64,000 nt of DNA, taken from positions 124,001 through 188,000 of the forward strand of contig NZ_JYNO01000004.1 in assembly GCF_000934745.1 (NCBI RefSeq). The letters are read 5' to 3'. Shown one piece after another: positions 54,932 through 63,210 of this stretch. Positions within the stretch are counted from its first letter, which is position 1; each line of letters starts with the position of its first letter. A program made the position numbers and the translations under genes. Under the pieces are notes generated by a model that saw only the letters and a program-made list of their open reading frames with translations, made no database searches and was not told the origin of the DNA. This DNA is from Desulfonatronum thioautotrophicum (lineage in GTDB: Bacteria > Desulfobacterota > Desulfovibrionia > Desulfovibrionales > Desulfonatronaceae).

Positions 54932-55294
54932 CTACTGAACGGAGATGAGTCGATAAAATTTATGATCTTCATCCACGGCCTCGGAAAAGACGTTGTCCGG
55001 CTTGGGCAGTCCGGCAGCCTTCCAGGCCAGCAGGGGGTCCAGGAATTGTTCCCGAACACAGTCCTTGGGTTGATGCAGATTCTTGCAGACAGCCTTCAGA
55101 ATGGGGAAGGCATGGAATTTCGTATAATATTCCCGCATGAATTGGAGCATGGCCAAGGTCTGCTCGTTCAGTTCCGGTCCGTCATGGTGTTTGAGGATGG
55201 CCTTGGCCACGTCTTCGTTCCAACACTCCGGGTCGAGCAAAAAACCGTCCTGGTCCACTTCACAGCTTTTTCCATTCAAATCGAGCTGGGGCAT
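54932..55294 (-). CDS. DsrC/TusE-family protein lacking the redox cysteines
   Basis: This 120-residue protein starts after a perfect AAGGAG site. The DsrC fold is recognisable: NGKSCEVDQDGFLLDPECWN near 7-26, LQFMREYYTKFHAFPILKAVCK near 56-77 and AGLPKP near the end. Canonical DsrC ends CKxAGLPKPTGCV with two functional cysteines. Here the first is Trp (AWKAAGLPKP) and the second is Val, and 21 extra residues follow. It therefore cannot form the DsrC trisulfide. Such variants have been named RspA-like and given possible regulatory roles. Other cysteines sit elsewhere in the chain. Confidence 0.85.
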   Translation of the reverse strand: MPQLDLNGKSCEVDQDGFLLDPECWNEDVAKAILKHHDGPELNEQTLAMLQFMREYYTKFHAFPILKAVCKNLHQPKDCVREQFLDPLLAWKAAGLPKPDNVFSEAVDEDHKFYRLISVQ

Positions 55295-55525
55295 ACGTTT
55301 CTCCTTGGCTATGGGCTTGGTGTTCGAAAGGGGCGCTTTAGGTGATGCGGCGTGTCGGCATTTGACGGCCAATAGTCGGCCCGTTCTTGTTCAGTTGCCG
55401 CTTTCTGATTCGTAAAATATTTTCTCCTGGTTCGGCAAGGGGAATCATCAGGTGGATCGATCGGAGCATCTTTAGGAAATCTCCAGACAATGCGGCTCAC
55501 ATCGGTCGCATGGGTCTTTCGCTGA

Positions 55526-58210
55526 TCATAATCCGGGGCCAAAGAGGCCGCCGCTTGGCCCGGAAGCACTAGGCAGACCCTTTTCCTCATGTCTTGATGC
55601 CATGCCATGCACATCGATTCGTCCCGCACGCTCCGACGTGATGACCGGCTGGCTGTTCGGTCCGTTCCAGCGAATGCTGACGGCCCCGTGTGTCGCGGTG
55701 TTCAGCAGAGCAATGCTCTGTTTCGCCAAAGATTGCCTGACCTCCGGATGGGGATGGTTGAAGCGGTTCAAGAAACCGGTGCTGACCAGGGCAACGTCCG
55801 GCTGAACCATTGTGTAGAATTGGGGAGAGTGGCTGGTTCGGCTGCCATGGTGCGGGAGGATGAGCACCTCGGCCCTCAGGGCATCGGGAGCGGAAATATT
55901 TTGAAGCAGCGCCGCGATGGAGGGCAGTTCGATGTCTCCCGGAAGCAGAGCCAGGGGCCGACCGTTCCAGACCAGGCGCAACACAAGGGAGGCGTTGTTC
56001 TGGTTGGCCGCGGAAAGCCACTCAGGGCCTGGGTGCAGCACCTCCAGGTGGATCCCTCGGCCCAGGTTGATCTCGTCGCCTTTGTGCCACACTGCCGTGG
56101 GAATCGTTCGGCGGGCCAGGGTATCCTCGAGGATTTGACCGTCCCGTCCTTCAGGACCACTTCCCTGGGAGGCGAACTGGCGGACCTGGAAGTGCCCCAA
56201 GGGATAGAACAGCCCCCGGTAGTGGTCGAAATGGGCGTGGCTGAGGGCAATGCCGCCTAATCGCGGAGGCTGGCCATGGGTCAGTACGGGCGTGATGACA
56301 TTGCGTCCCAGGTCATAATCCCAGGACCAGAACCCCCCGCCGTCCAGCAGCCAGCGCGATCCGCCGGGCAATTCCAGGAGAACGGCCTGGCCTTGACTGA
56401 CATCCAAAAGGCGCAAGGTCACCTGGGGGCGCTGCTCGGAGATGATGGTGGAAAGGCCGGGCACAACAAGCAGGGCAATGGCCAGGATCATGGCCGCGGG
56501 CCTGATGCTTTGCGGCGAGCGCCACCAGGCGGCCGCGGCCAGAAGCAGCATCCAGTAGCCCAGGATCTGAGGCCAGAATGGTCTGGCGGGGATGGTCACC
56601 ACCATCCAACCTGCCTGATCCAGAGTGGCCAGGCCGCCGACCATGCCTTCAAGAACGGCTGAAGCCATGCCCAGCAGCAGGGAAGCCATGGTCGCGGTCC
56701 AAGGCGTGAGCAAGGCCAACAGGCCGATCAGTCCCATGGGGAAGACCACCATGCCAAGCAGCGGCAGCCAAAGAATGTTCAGGTACAGGTGCGGACTGAT
56801 CCGGCCGAAGTACCAGGCCTGCAAGGGCAGCAGAGCCAAAGTGGCCACGGTGCTCACGGCCAGAATGCCCAAGGCCGCGGCCAAGGGTTTTTGCCACCAG
56901 GGCCGCTGCGAGAAGCGCAGGGCCTCGCGGCCCAAGGGCCAGGCCAGAGCCAAGCCGGCCACGGCCAGGACCGAAAGCTGCAGCCGCAGATCAAAGACCG
57001 CCAAGGGGGAAAAGAGCAGGATGACCAGCACGGCCAGGAACAATCCATCCAGCAGGACCCGTTGCCGATTCAACAGCAGCAATACTCCCCAGGAAGCGAA
57101 CATCAGGGCCGCACGGAGCAAAGACGGCACAGCTTGTCCCAACCAGAGATATCCCAGCACCAATGGAATGCTCAGAAGGACGACCAGTTTGGGTCTGGGC
57201 AGGCGCAGGTAGAGCTGGGGTCGAATCCAGCCCAGGATCGTGGCGCCCAGCCAGCCCAAGCCGACCACGAATCCCAGGTGCATGCCGGACAGGGCCAGAC
57301 TGTGGGCCAGGGAGGCCCGTTGGACCAGATCCATGGTTTCTGGAGCAAGCAGGGAGCGATCACCCATGAGCAGAGCCAGCAGCATGGCCTGACCCTGGCC
57401 GGGTGGCGTGGCTGCCAGGATTTTTTCCCGGAGCTGCCAGCGGTATTCCCAGGCGGGATGGATCGTTCCGGAGTAATGGGGGACCGCATTTGCTTCCCGG
57501 GAATAGGCCCGGTGATAAATACCCTGGCGGGCCCAAAAATCTTCGCTGCGGTTCATGCCCGGATTGGCCATGCCCTGAATGGGGCGGATCCGCAGAGCCA
57601 CCCGGACCTCCTGTCCAGGGCCGGGAACCTGCGGCGGACTTTGCCAGTTCCAAAGCAATCCGCCACCCAGGGGTTGGGGAGATTCCGAGGTTGCGGTTTC
57701 AGCCGGATGGATCAGGACGTCGCGGAGAACGATCTGGTAATGGTTGCCTGGGCGGGGACGAACCTCCGCCACGGTTGCGGTGATGTTGGTTGGTGTCCGA
57801 TGGTTGATTTCAGGCCGTTCTTCAGCCGGAGGGGGAACGGGGTGAATGTGATGGACAGTGGCCACACCGAAAAAAAAAGCCAGAAGAACTGGAACCACTG
57901 CGTAGGCTGTCCTTCTCGGGCTCATGAACCAGGCAGGGGGAAACCCATGACGAGAGGTTTTGGCATCCGCTGCGCAAACCTGGTGCAGGGGAGATTCCCA
58001 GGAACCAATCAGTGCCGCAAGGTAGAGGCACAGGGCCGTGGCGCCGGGCAGGGGCCATTCCCAGGTCAGCATGCCCAGGATCCAGGCACAGAGCAGATGC
58101 TGCCAGGGAAGCAGCCCCGGCCAGAGCGGCTGGGCGGAGAATTCCTGGAGGGTGATCTCCGCTGTGCCGGTTTCCGGGGTGTCCCGAGAAGGAGGTCGGT
58201 CCAGGGGCAT
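55526..58210 (-). CDS. comEC: DNA-uptake channel ComEC/Rec2
   Basis: This 894-residue protein starts at an ATG with GGGAG upstream. It has the three ComEC parts: an N-terminal helical region followed by a soluble DUF4131-like domain (about 150-280), the Competence membrane domain with the SLAHSLALSGMHLGFVVGLG motif (around 295-315), and a C-terminal metallo-beta-lactamase domain with SHAHFDHYRG. The usual HxHxDH is HAHFDH here, retaining the key residues. ComEC carries single-stranded DNA into the cell. No other competence gene is in view. Confidence 0.93.
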   Translation of the reverse strand: MPLDRPPSRDTPETGTAEITLQEFSAQPLWPGLLPWQHLLCAWILGMLTWEWPLPGATALCLYLAALIGSWESPLHQVCAADAKTSRHGFPPAWFMSPRRTAYAVVPVLLAFFFGVATVHHIHPVPPPAEERPEINHRTPTNITATVAEVRPRPGNHYQIVLRDVLIHPAETATSESPQPLGGGLLWNWQSPPQVPGPGQEVRVALRIRPIQGMANPGMNRSEDFWARQGIYHRAYSREANAVPHYSGTIHPAWEYRWQLREKILAATPPGQGQAMLLALLMGDRSLLAPETMDLVQRASLAHSLALSGMHLGFVVGLGWLGATILGWIRPQLYLRLPRPKLVVLLSIPLVLGYLWLGQAVPSLLRAALMFASWGVLLLLNRQRVLLDGLFLAVLVILLFSPLAVFDLRLQLSVLAVAGLALAWPLGREALRFSQRPWWQKPLAAALGILAVSTVATLALLPLQAWYFGRISPHLYLNILWLPLLGMVVFPMGLIGLLALLTPWTATMASLLLGMASAVLEGMVGGLATLDQAGWMVVTIPARPFWPQILGYWMLLLAAAAWWRSPQSIRPAAMILAIALLVVPGLSTIISEQRPQVTLRLLDVSQGQAVLLELPGGSRWLLDGGGFWSWDYDLGRNVITPVLTHGQPPRLGGIALSHAHFDHYRGLFYPLGHFQVRQFASQGSGPEGRDGQILEDTLARRTIPTAVWHKGDEINLGRGIHLEVLHPGPEWLSAANQNNASLVLRLVWNGRPLALLPGDIELPSIAALLQNISAPDALRAEVLILPHHGSRTSHSPQFYTMVQPDVALVSTGFLNRFNHPHPEVRQSLAKQSIALLNTATHGAVSIRWNGPNSQPVITSERAGRIDVHGMASRHEEKGLPSASGPSGGLFGPGL

Positions 58211-58332
58211 GTTCCAACTCCCGGTAACGCTTCATTTCACGGTGCGTGGCGAATCTGAAATTTCAGTCTGGATTGGCTCTCTTAAAAAACAAGCCCGGGT
58301 GGAAAAACGCGGCGTTGGTGGTCGCGTATCCG

Positions 58333-58360
58333 GTCAGGACATGCTGTTGCATGTCCTGAC
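58333..58360. other. Perfect hairpin between cobT and comEC
   Basis: GTCAGGACATGC and GCATGTCCTGAC form a 12-bp perfect stem around TGTT, located 18 bp past the cobT stop. On the - strand no T-run follows, and on + the weak TTTT comes after CAACC. It may act as a Rho-dependent terminator or an mRNA stabiliser. Confidence 0.6.
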
Positions 58361-58377
58361 AACCTTTTGAAATGCGG

Positions 58378-59511
58378 CTACACCGCCGGGGCCGAGGTGA
58401 CATTGGCGGTTGAAAAACTGGCCATTTCGTTGAGCATGGCTGCGGCAGCCCGGAGGATGGGGATGGCCAATGCCGCACCGGTACCCTCGCCCAGGCGCAT
58501 GCCCAAGTCCAGGATGGGTCGGGCCTGGAGCTGATCCAGGATAATGTGGTGACCGGGCTCGGCGGAACCGTGGGCGAAAAAGGCGTAGTCCGCAACATGG
58601 GGCTGGATCTTCCAGGCAGCAACGTAGGCCGCCGTGGAGATGAAGCCATCCACCACGATGTTCAGTTTGCGCCGAGCGCAACCCAGGATCAGCCCGGTAA
58701 GGCAGGCGATTTCCAGACCGCCCAGGGCCGCCAAAGTGCGCAAGGGGGGGGCGGGAGGCAGGGTGGTCGTATTGACGGACAGCGCTCGGGCAATGACCTC
58801 GGCCTTGTGCCGGACTTCCTGGGCCGACAGTCCGGTACCCGGCCCGGTGATCCGCTCCGGCGCGCATCCCAGGTAGGCGCAGTAGAGGGCAGTGGCCGCG
58901 GTGGTGTTGGCGATGCCCATCTCCCCTGTGCCCACGGTAAGCACACCCTCATCAGCGGCCTGGTCTGCCAGGGCAATGCCTACGGCCACAGCCTTGGCGC
59001 AGTCCGTTTCGGACATGGCCGGTCCGAGGCTGAAATCGGCGGTTCCCGGTCTGACTTTCCGGCGCAGCAGCATGGCGGCGTCCGGAACACCGGTGGTGAA
59101 GTCGTCGTGGGCCACGCCCACGTCCACAACCCGCAGCTGTACCGCGGCAGTGCGGGTCAGAACGTTGATCGCGGCACCACCACCCAGGAAGTTGCGGACC
59201 ATCTGGGACGTGACTTCCGAGGGGAACCTGCTGACCCCCTGGGCCGCAACGCCGTGGTCCGCGGCGCAGGTGTAGATGCGGGCCGGATCAACCAGAGGGG
59301 CGAGGCCACGTCCAGCATGATGGCTGATCAGTGCCAGGTGCAGGGCCAGTTCTTCCAGGCGACCGAGGCTGCCCTGTGGTTTGGTCAGATCATCGAGTCG
59401 GGCCTGAATGGCGGACGTCGCGGAGCGGTCCAAGGGAGTGACGGCCTCAAGACAGTCCTGGAACAATCGGGTGGCGGAAGGCGCGCCGTTGACCTCGCTG
59501 GCCTGGTTCAT
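58378..59511 (-). CDS. cobT: Nicotinate-nucleotide-dimethylbenzimidazole phosphoribosyltransferase
   Basis: This 377-residue enzyme makes alpha-ribazole phosphate from dimethylbenzimidazole and NaMN for the lower ligand of cobalamin. TKPQGSLGRLEELA near 32-45, the TVGTGEMGIANTTAATAL stretch near 183-200 and the catalytic Glu342 in LGEGTGAALA are diagnostic. The ATG overlaps the stop of the phosphofructokinase gene (ATGA), an unusual metabolic pairing. No cobalamin riboswitch was seen in front of the pair. Confidence 0.95.
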   Translation of the reverse strand: MNQASEVNGAPSATRLFQDCLEAVTPLDRSATSAIQARLDDLTKPQGSLGRLEELALHLALISHHAGRGLAPLVDPARIYTCAADHGVAAQGVSRFPSEVTSQMVRNFLGGGAAINVLTRTAAVQLRVVDVGVAHDDFTTGVPDAAMLLRRKVRPGTADFSLGPAMSETDCAKAVAVGIALADQAADEGVLTVGTGEMGIANTTAATALYCAYLGCAPERITGPGTGLSAQEVRHKAEVIARALSVNTTTLPPAPPLRTLAALGGLEIACLTGLILGCARRKLNIVVDGFISTAAYVAAWKIQPHVADYAFFAHGSAEPGHHIILDQLQARPILDLGMRLGEGTGAALAIPILRAAAAMLNEMASFSTANVTSAPAV

Positions 59512-60881
59512 GAAGACTGATCCAGCTTGCAGGTCGCTCCCGGGGGATAATCCTCCGGAGGTGTTTTCATGTGCACCGGCTGACCGGTGGACTGGAGCAC
59601 AGCCTGCCAGTAGTTGCTGACAATGTTGATTCTCTTGCGTTTGCCGGCCACCAGGCTGAGCGGCAGGTGAATGTAATGGCCGTGCAGCTTGCTGACCACC
59701 ATCCCGGTTTTGCCGGCCATGGCCGCATGGACCGCATTTTGGCCCAGGAACCCGCAGTAAACCCGGTCATTGGCATTGGCTGGAACCGAACGGATGATAT
59801 AGCTGGGATCAATGAATTTCAGGGTATAGTCCCTTTCCTTGGACTTGAAGAACTTATCGATTTCCCGGCGCAGCAGGCCGCAAATATCTCTCAGGACCGG
59901 GTTGCCCGAGGCGTCCGTCTCACTGGAGGCGGCCAAAAGATCCTGTCCGGCACCTTCGGCCACCACCACCACGGCATGACCGCGGCGTCGGATGCGTTCG
60001 TCCAGGGCCTGCAAAAAACCGTTGGGGCCATGGATTTCGAAGGGGTCCTCGGGGACGAGGACGAAATTGACGTCTTTCAGGGCCAATGTCGCCTGGGCGG
60101 CAATAAAGCCGGACTCCCGGCCCATGAGTTTGACCATGCCAATGCCGTTGGGAGCGCCCAGGGCTTCGGTGTGGGCGCAGCGGATGGACTCCGTGGCCTT
60201 TTCCACGGCAGTGTCGAAGCCAAAGGAGCGCGGAACAAAGTTGATGTCATTGTCAATGGTTTTCGGAATGCCGATCACGCCGAGTTTCAGTCCGCGTTTC
60301 GCAACCTCTTCCTGGATTTTCAAACTGGCCTGCATGGTCCCGTCGCCCCCGATCAGAAACAGGATGCTGACGTTCATCCGTTCCATGGCGTCGACGATTT
60401 CCTCCGGTGATTGCGGCCCGCGGGAGGAAGAGAGGATCGTTCCCCCAAATTCGTGAATGCTGGCGACCTTGTCCGGGGTGAGTTCCACCAGGTCGTGGCC
60501 ATAGGAGGGGATGAAGCCTTGCAGGCCGTAGCGAATACCCAAGGTGCTTGCCACCCCGTAACTATGGTGGGCGGTCATGACCACGGCCCGGATCACGTCG
60601 TTGATTCCCGGACAAAGTCCGCCGCATGTGACGATGGCGCACTTGGTTTTTGGTGGATCGAAATAGAGTTTCTCGCGAGGACCGGCAGGCTCAAAATCAT
60701 AGGTTTTCATGCCGTTGGAGCCGGTTTCTCCCTCTTCGTTGGTTACGAAAAGTTGAACGTGTTGATCGTTCTTGATGAACAGGGCACAATCCATGCGAGA
60801 ATGGACTTTTGTTGGCCCTAAATCGAGAATCGCAGTTGAAATATCTTCCGATGCGGTGGTGTCTGTGCGTGATTCGCCCAT
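59508..60881 (-). CDS. 6-phosphofructokinase (long, group III/PPi-like architecture)
   Basis: This 457-residue protein starts with AAGGAGG upstream. Core motifs: TCGGLCPGIN (85-94), phosphate-donor loop GGDGT (178-182) and substrate loop PKTIDND (206-212). Gly in GGDGT favours ATP over pyrophosphate, while Lys in PKTID is the residue of pyrophosphate enzymes. The mixed pair occurs in ATP-using members of the plant/trypanosomatid-like branch. It phosphorylates fructose-6-P in glycolysis. The N-terminal 75 residues and C-terminal GATCKLDQSS tail extend beyond the E. coli enzyme. Confidence 0.88.
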   Translation of the reverse strand: MGESRTDTTASEDISTAILDLGPTKVHSRMDCALFIKNDQHVQLFVTNEEGETGSNGMKTYDFEPAGPREKLYFDPPKTKCAIVTCGGLCPGINDVIRAVVMTAHHSYGVASTLGIRYGLQGFIPSYGHDLVELTPDKVASIHEFGGTILSSSRGPQSPEEIVDAMERMNVSILFLIGGDGTMQASLKIQEEVAKRGLKLGVIGIPKTIDNDINFVPRSFGFDTAVEKATESIRCAHTEALGAPNGIGMVKLMGRESGFIAAQATLALKDVNFVLVPEDPFEIHGPNGFLQALDERIRRRGHAVVVVAEGAGQDLLAASSETDASGNPVLRDICGLLRREIDKFFKSKERDYTLKFIDPSYIIRSVPANANDRVYCGFLGQNAVHAAMAGKTGMVVSKLHGHYIHLPLSLVAGKRKRINIVSNYWQAVLQSTGQPVHMKTPPEDYPPGATCKLDQSS

Positions 60882-61572
60882 GGGGTGGCCTCCTTAGATC
60901 TCCTGAGTGGTCGGTATCGGGTATGGTGGCCTGGGTGGCCTAATGCAGTGGAATGCGGTGACGATCAATGTAGCGAAGTAGTTCGGTAGCTTCGGTTATT
61001 TTATTTGGTTGGCGTGTGCAGCAACCTCTTCAAGTGATCGATGCCGGCTGGCCAAAAGTATGAAGCAAACCCGATGGAATGGCAAATCAGCGGGTTTGCC
61101 ACGGATTGGGAATGTGGGGTGCCTGGCAATCGCCCATGGCGAGAATCCCCGCCTCTCCCCATCACCGCAAGGTCGGCAATATGGGCGGCAATCAAAGGTC
61201 ACGATGGCGGGGGACGACCACTTGAGCTGGACTGCGTTACGCTATGGTGACGGATGCCTGGAAGAAGCGGGGATATCTTGACACAAAATTCCCAATCAGA
61301 TACTCGTTTTCTGCATTGAGAATACACGGACCATAGCGGTTTTGTTCAAAAAAGTATGGGCCGGACTCTTCATGACGATTGGAAACGGAAAGGATTTCCT
61401 CCGTTCTTCTCGTTTTTTCAATGAGCTGGGTTCACTCCTGCCCGGTGCATGGCCATGATTATCCGAAGTGTTGACTGTCCCAAAGGCTCTCTCCGGCCCG
61501 TGGGTAGGTGACGGCGACAATGGCACATGCGCTTTTTTTCATTAACTCCTTACCACCACCTTGGCCAAGCCC
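60882..61572. other. Gene-free gap upstream of the dsr genes
   Basis: This divergent gap lies between the PFK/CobT genes (-) and the RsbRD-dsrMK genes (+). It holds a 9-bp perfect inverted repeat (GCAAACCCG at 61065-61073 and CGGGTTTGC at 61091-61099), a possible promoter at 61278, and no credible coding sequence. Confidence 0.6.
61278..61304 (+). promoter_or_regulatory. Possible sigma-70 promoter for the dsr genes
   Basis: A perfect -35 hexamer TTGACA at 61278-61283 is followed 15 bp later by GATACT (61299-61304), four of six matches to the -10 consensus. The spacing is slightly short. The start of the RsbRD gene is about 270 bp downstream, so a long leader would result. Confidence 0.35.
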
Positions 61573-62097
61573 ATGACCAATGATATCTTTGAACTGCTGA
61601 AAGAAAACAGGGGGATGCTGGTCGATCGCTGGACGACATTGACTCTGCAAACATATCCCACCGAAAGCGCAAAATTTTATTCCAAAGAAAAGAATCAGTT
61701 CCACAATCCCGTCGGCCATGCCATGAGCAAAGGGCTTGCTGAGATCTTTGAGGCCATGCTGGTCGGAATGGATGTGCAACAGATACGCCCTATGCTGGAC
61801 AGCATGGTCAGGATTCGGGCCGTTCAGGGATTTGCACCATCCAACTCCCTGGCCTTTCTTTTGTTTATCAAGAAAATCATTCGCGACGAACTTGGTGCGG
61901 AGATCCAGGCCAAAGGACTGGAGCAACAGCTCGCGGCTTTTGAGGAGCGGGTCGACGGCACGTTACTGGTGGCCTTTGACGTCTACGCCCAGTGCCGCCA
62001 GACCCTTTCGGACATCAAGAACAGCGAATTCATCAATCGGCACGTCCAGCTCCTGAAGCGGGCTAATATGGTGAGTGAGGAAACCCGTCTCTCCTGA
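61573..62097 (+). CDS. RsbRD N-terminal-domain protein upstream of dsrM
   Basis: This 174-residue protein resembles the RsbRD N-terminal (PF14361-type) sensory domain: NDIFELLKENRGMLVDRWTTLTLQTYP near the start and PSNSLAFLLFIKKIIRDELG in the middle. It is all-helical and soluble, with no STAS or kinase part. A protein of this type precedes dsrMKJOP in several Desulfovibrionales, where it is presumed to sense or regulate. A TTG at 61561 is a less likely start. dsrM follows after 61 bp on the same strand. Confidence 0.8.
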   Translation: MTNDIFELLKENRGMLVDRWTTLTLQTYPTESAKFYSKEKNQFHNPVGHAMSKGLAEIFEAMLVGMDVQQIRPMLDSMVRIRAVQGFAPSNSLAFLLFIKKIIRDELGAEIQAKGLEQQLAAFEERVDGTLLVAFDVYAQCRQTLSDIKNSEFINRHVQLLKRANMVSEETRLS

Positions 62098-62158
62098 CGG
62101 GGTGGATGATCATCGAGAACGCAACCATTGGAGCATCAACGCAAAGCGAGGTAGGGAA

Positions 62159-63157
62159 ATGGCAGTGTGGTATTCATTGTTACTCGTCTTGGGAATGTCC
62201 CTTTTTGTCTACCTGGGAGCCGGTTTGCTCGGTTTACAGGCCATTTTCGGCATCGTCGTTCCGTACGCCGCGATTCTGGTCTTTCTGATTGGATTCAGTA
62301 TGCGGATATTGGGATGGGCCCGGTCGCCCGTTCCCTTTCGGATCCCCACGACAGCCGGACAACAAAAGAGTCTGGGGTGGATCAAGCCCTCGAAAGTGGA
62401 CAGCCCCTACACCACGTGGGGTGTGGTTGGCCGGATGGCCATGGAAGTATTGCTGTTCCGGTCCCTTTTTCGCAATACCAAGGCGGAACTGACCGAAGGC
62501 AAGTTGGCCTATGGGTCCAGCAAGTGGCTCTGGCTGTTCGGCATCCTGTTTCACTACACCTTTTTGACCATCATCATCCGGCATCTGCGCTTTTTTACCG
62601 AACCTGTCCCGTTCTTTGTCCAGGCTTTGGATCGGATCGACGGTATGTTGCAGATCGGCTCTCCGGTCATCTACCAGACTGACGTCATCCTGGTTGCCGC
62701 CTTGCTCTTCCTGCTCATTCGGCGACTGGTCAACCCGCAAATGCGCTACCTCTCACTGCCCGCCGACTATTTTCCACTGTTTCTTATACTTGGGATCGCC
62801 CTTACCGGCATCATGATGCGCTACTTCGCCATCTTCAAGGTCGACCTGTTGAGCGTCAAGGTGCTGGCCATGGGCTTGGCCACCTTTAGTCCCACGATTC
62901 CCGATGGGATCGGGGTCATGTTCTACATCCATTTGTTCCTGTTTAGCGTCCTGCTGGCCTATTTCCCCTTCAGCAAGCTGATGCACCTGGGCGGTGTGTT
63001 TCTCAGCCCGACCCGCAATCTGCCCAACGACAGCCGTATGGTCCGCCATGTCAATCCCTGGAACGCTCCGGTGAAGGTTCATACCTATGAACATTACGAG
63101 GATGATTTCCGGGATAAGATGATCGAGGCGGACCTCCCCGTGGAAAAGCAGGCCTAA
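62159..63157 (+). CDS. dsrM: DsrM, membrane cytochrome b subunit of the DsrMKJOP complex
   Basis: This 332-residue protein has an ATG with GAGG seven bases upstream. It has five to six membrane helices, and histidines that could ligate heme b appear in FHYTFLTIIIRHLRFF near 147-162 and FYIHLFLFSVL near 264-274. It is the NarI-like cytochrome b that exchanges quinol electrons with DsrK. The C-terminal part is a soluble, charged tail. dsrK begins 53 bp downstream. Confidence 0.93.
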   Translation: MAVWYSLLLVLGMSLFVYLGAGLLGLQAIFGIVVPYAAILVFLIGFSMRILGWARSPVPFRIPTTAGQQKSLGWIKPSKVDSPYTTWGVVGRMAMEVLLFRSLFRNTKAELTEGKLAYGSSKWLWLFGILFHYTFLTIIIRHLRFFTEPVPFFVQALDRIDGMLQIGSPVIYQTDVILVAALLFLLIRRLVNPQMRYLSLPADYFPLFLILGIALTGIMMRYFAIFKVDLLSVKVLAMGLATFSPTIPDGIGVMFYIHLFLFSVLLAYFPFSKLMHLGGVFLSPTRNLPNDSRMVRHVNPWNAPVKVHTYEHYEDDFRDKMIEADLPVEKQA

Positions 63158-63210
63158 GCGGCTTCGCAGCAGCTGACGGCAAGCAATAGGTAACAAGATA
63201 AGGAGTCGTT

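Noticed and set aside
61009-61281. Small open frame upstream of the dsr genes
   Set aside because: No motif or start signal, and it contains the inverted repeat.
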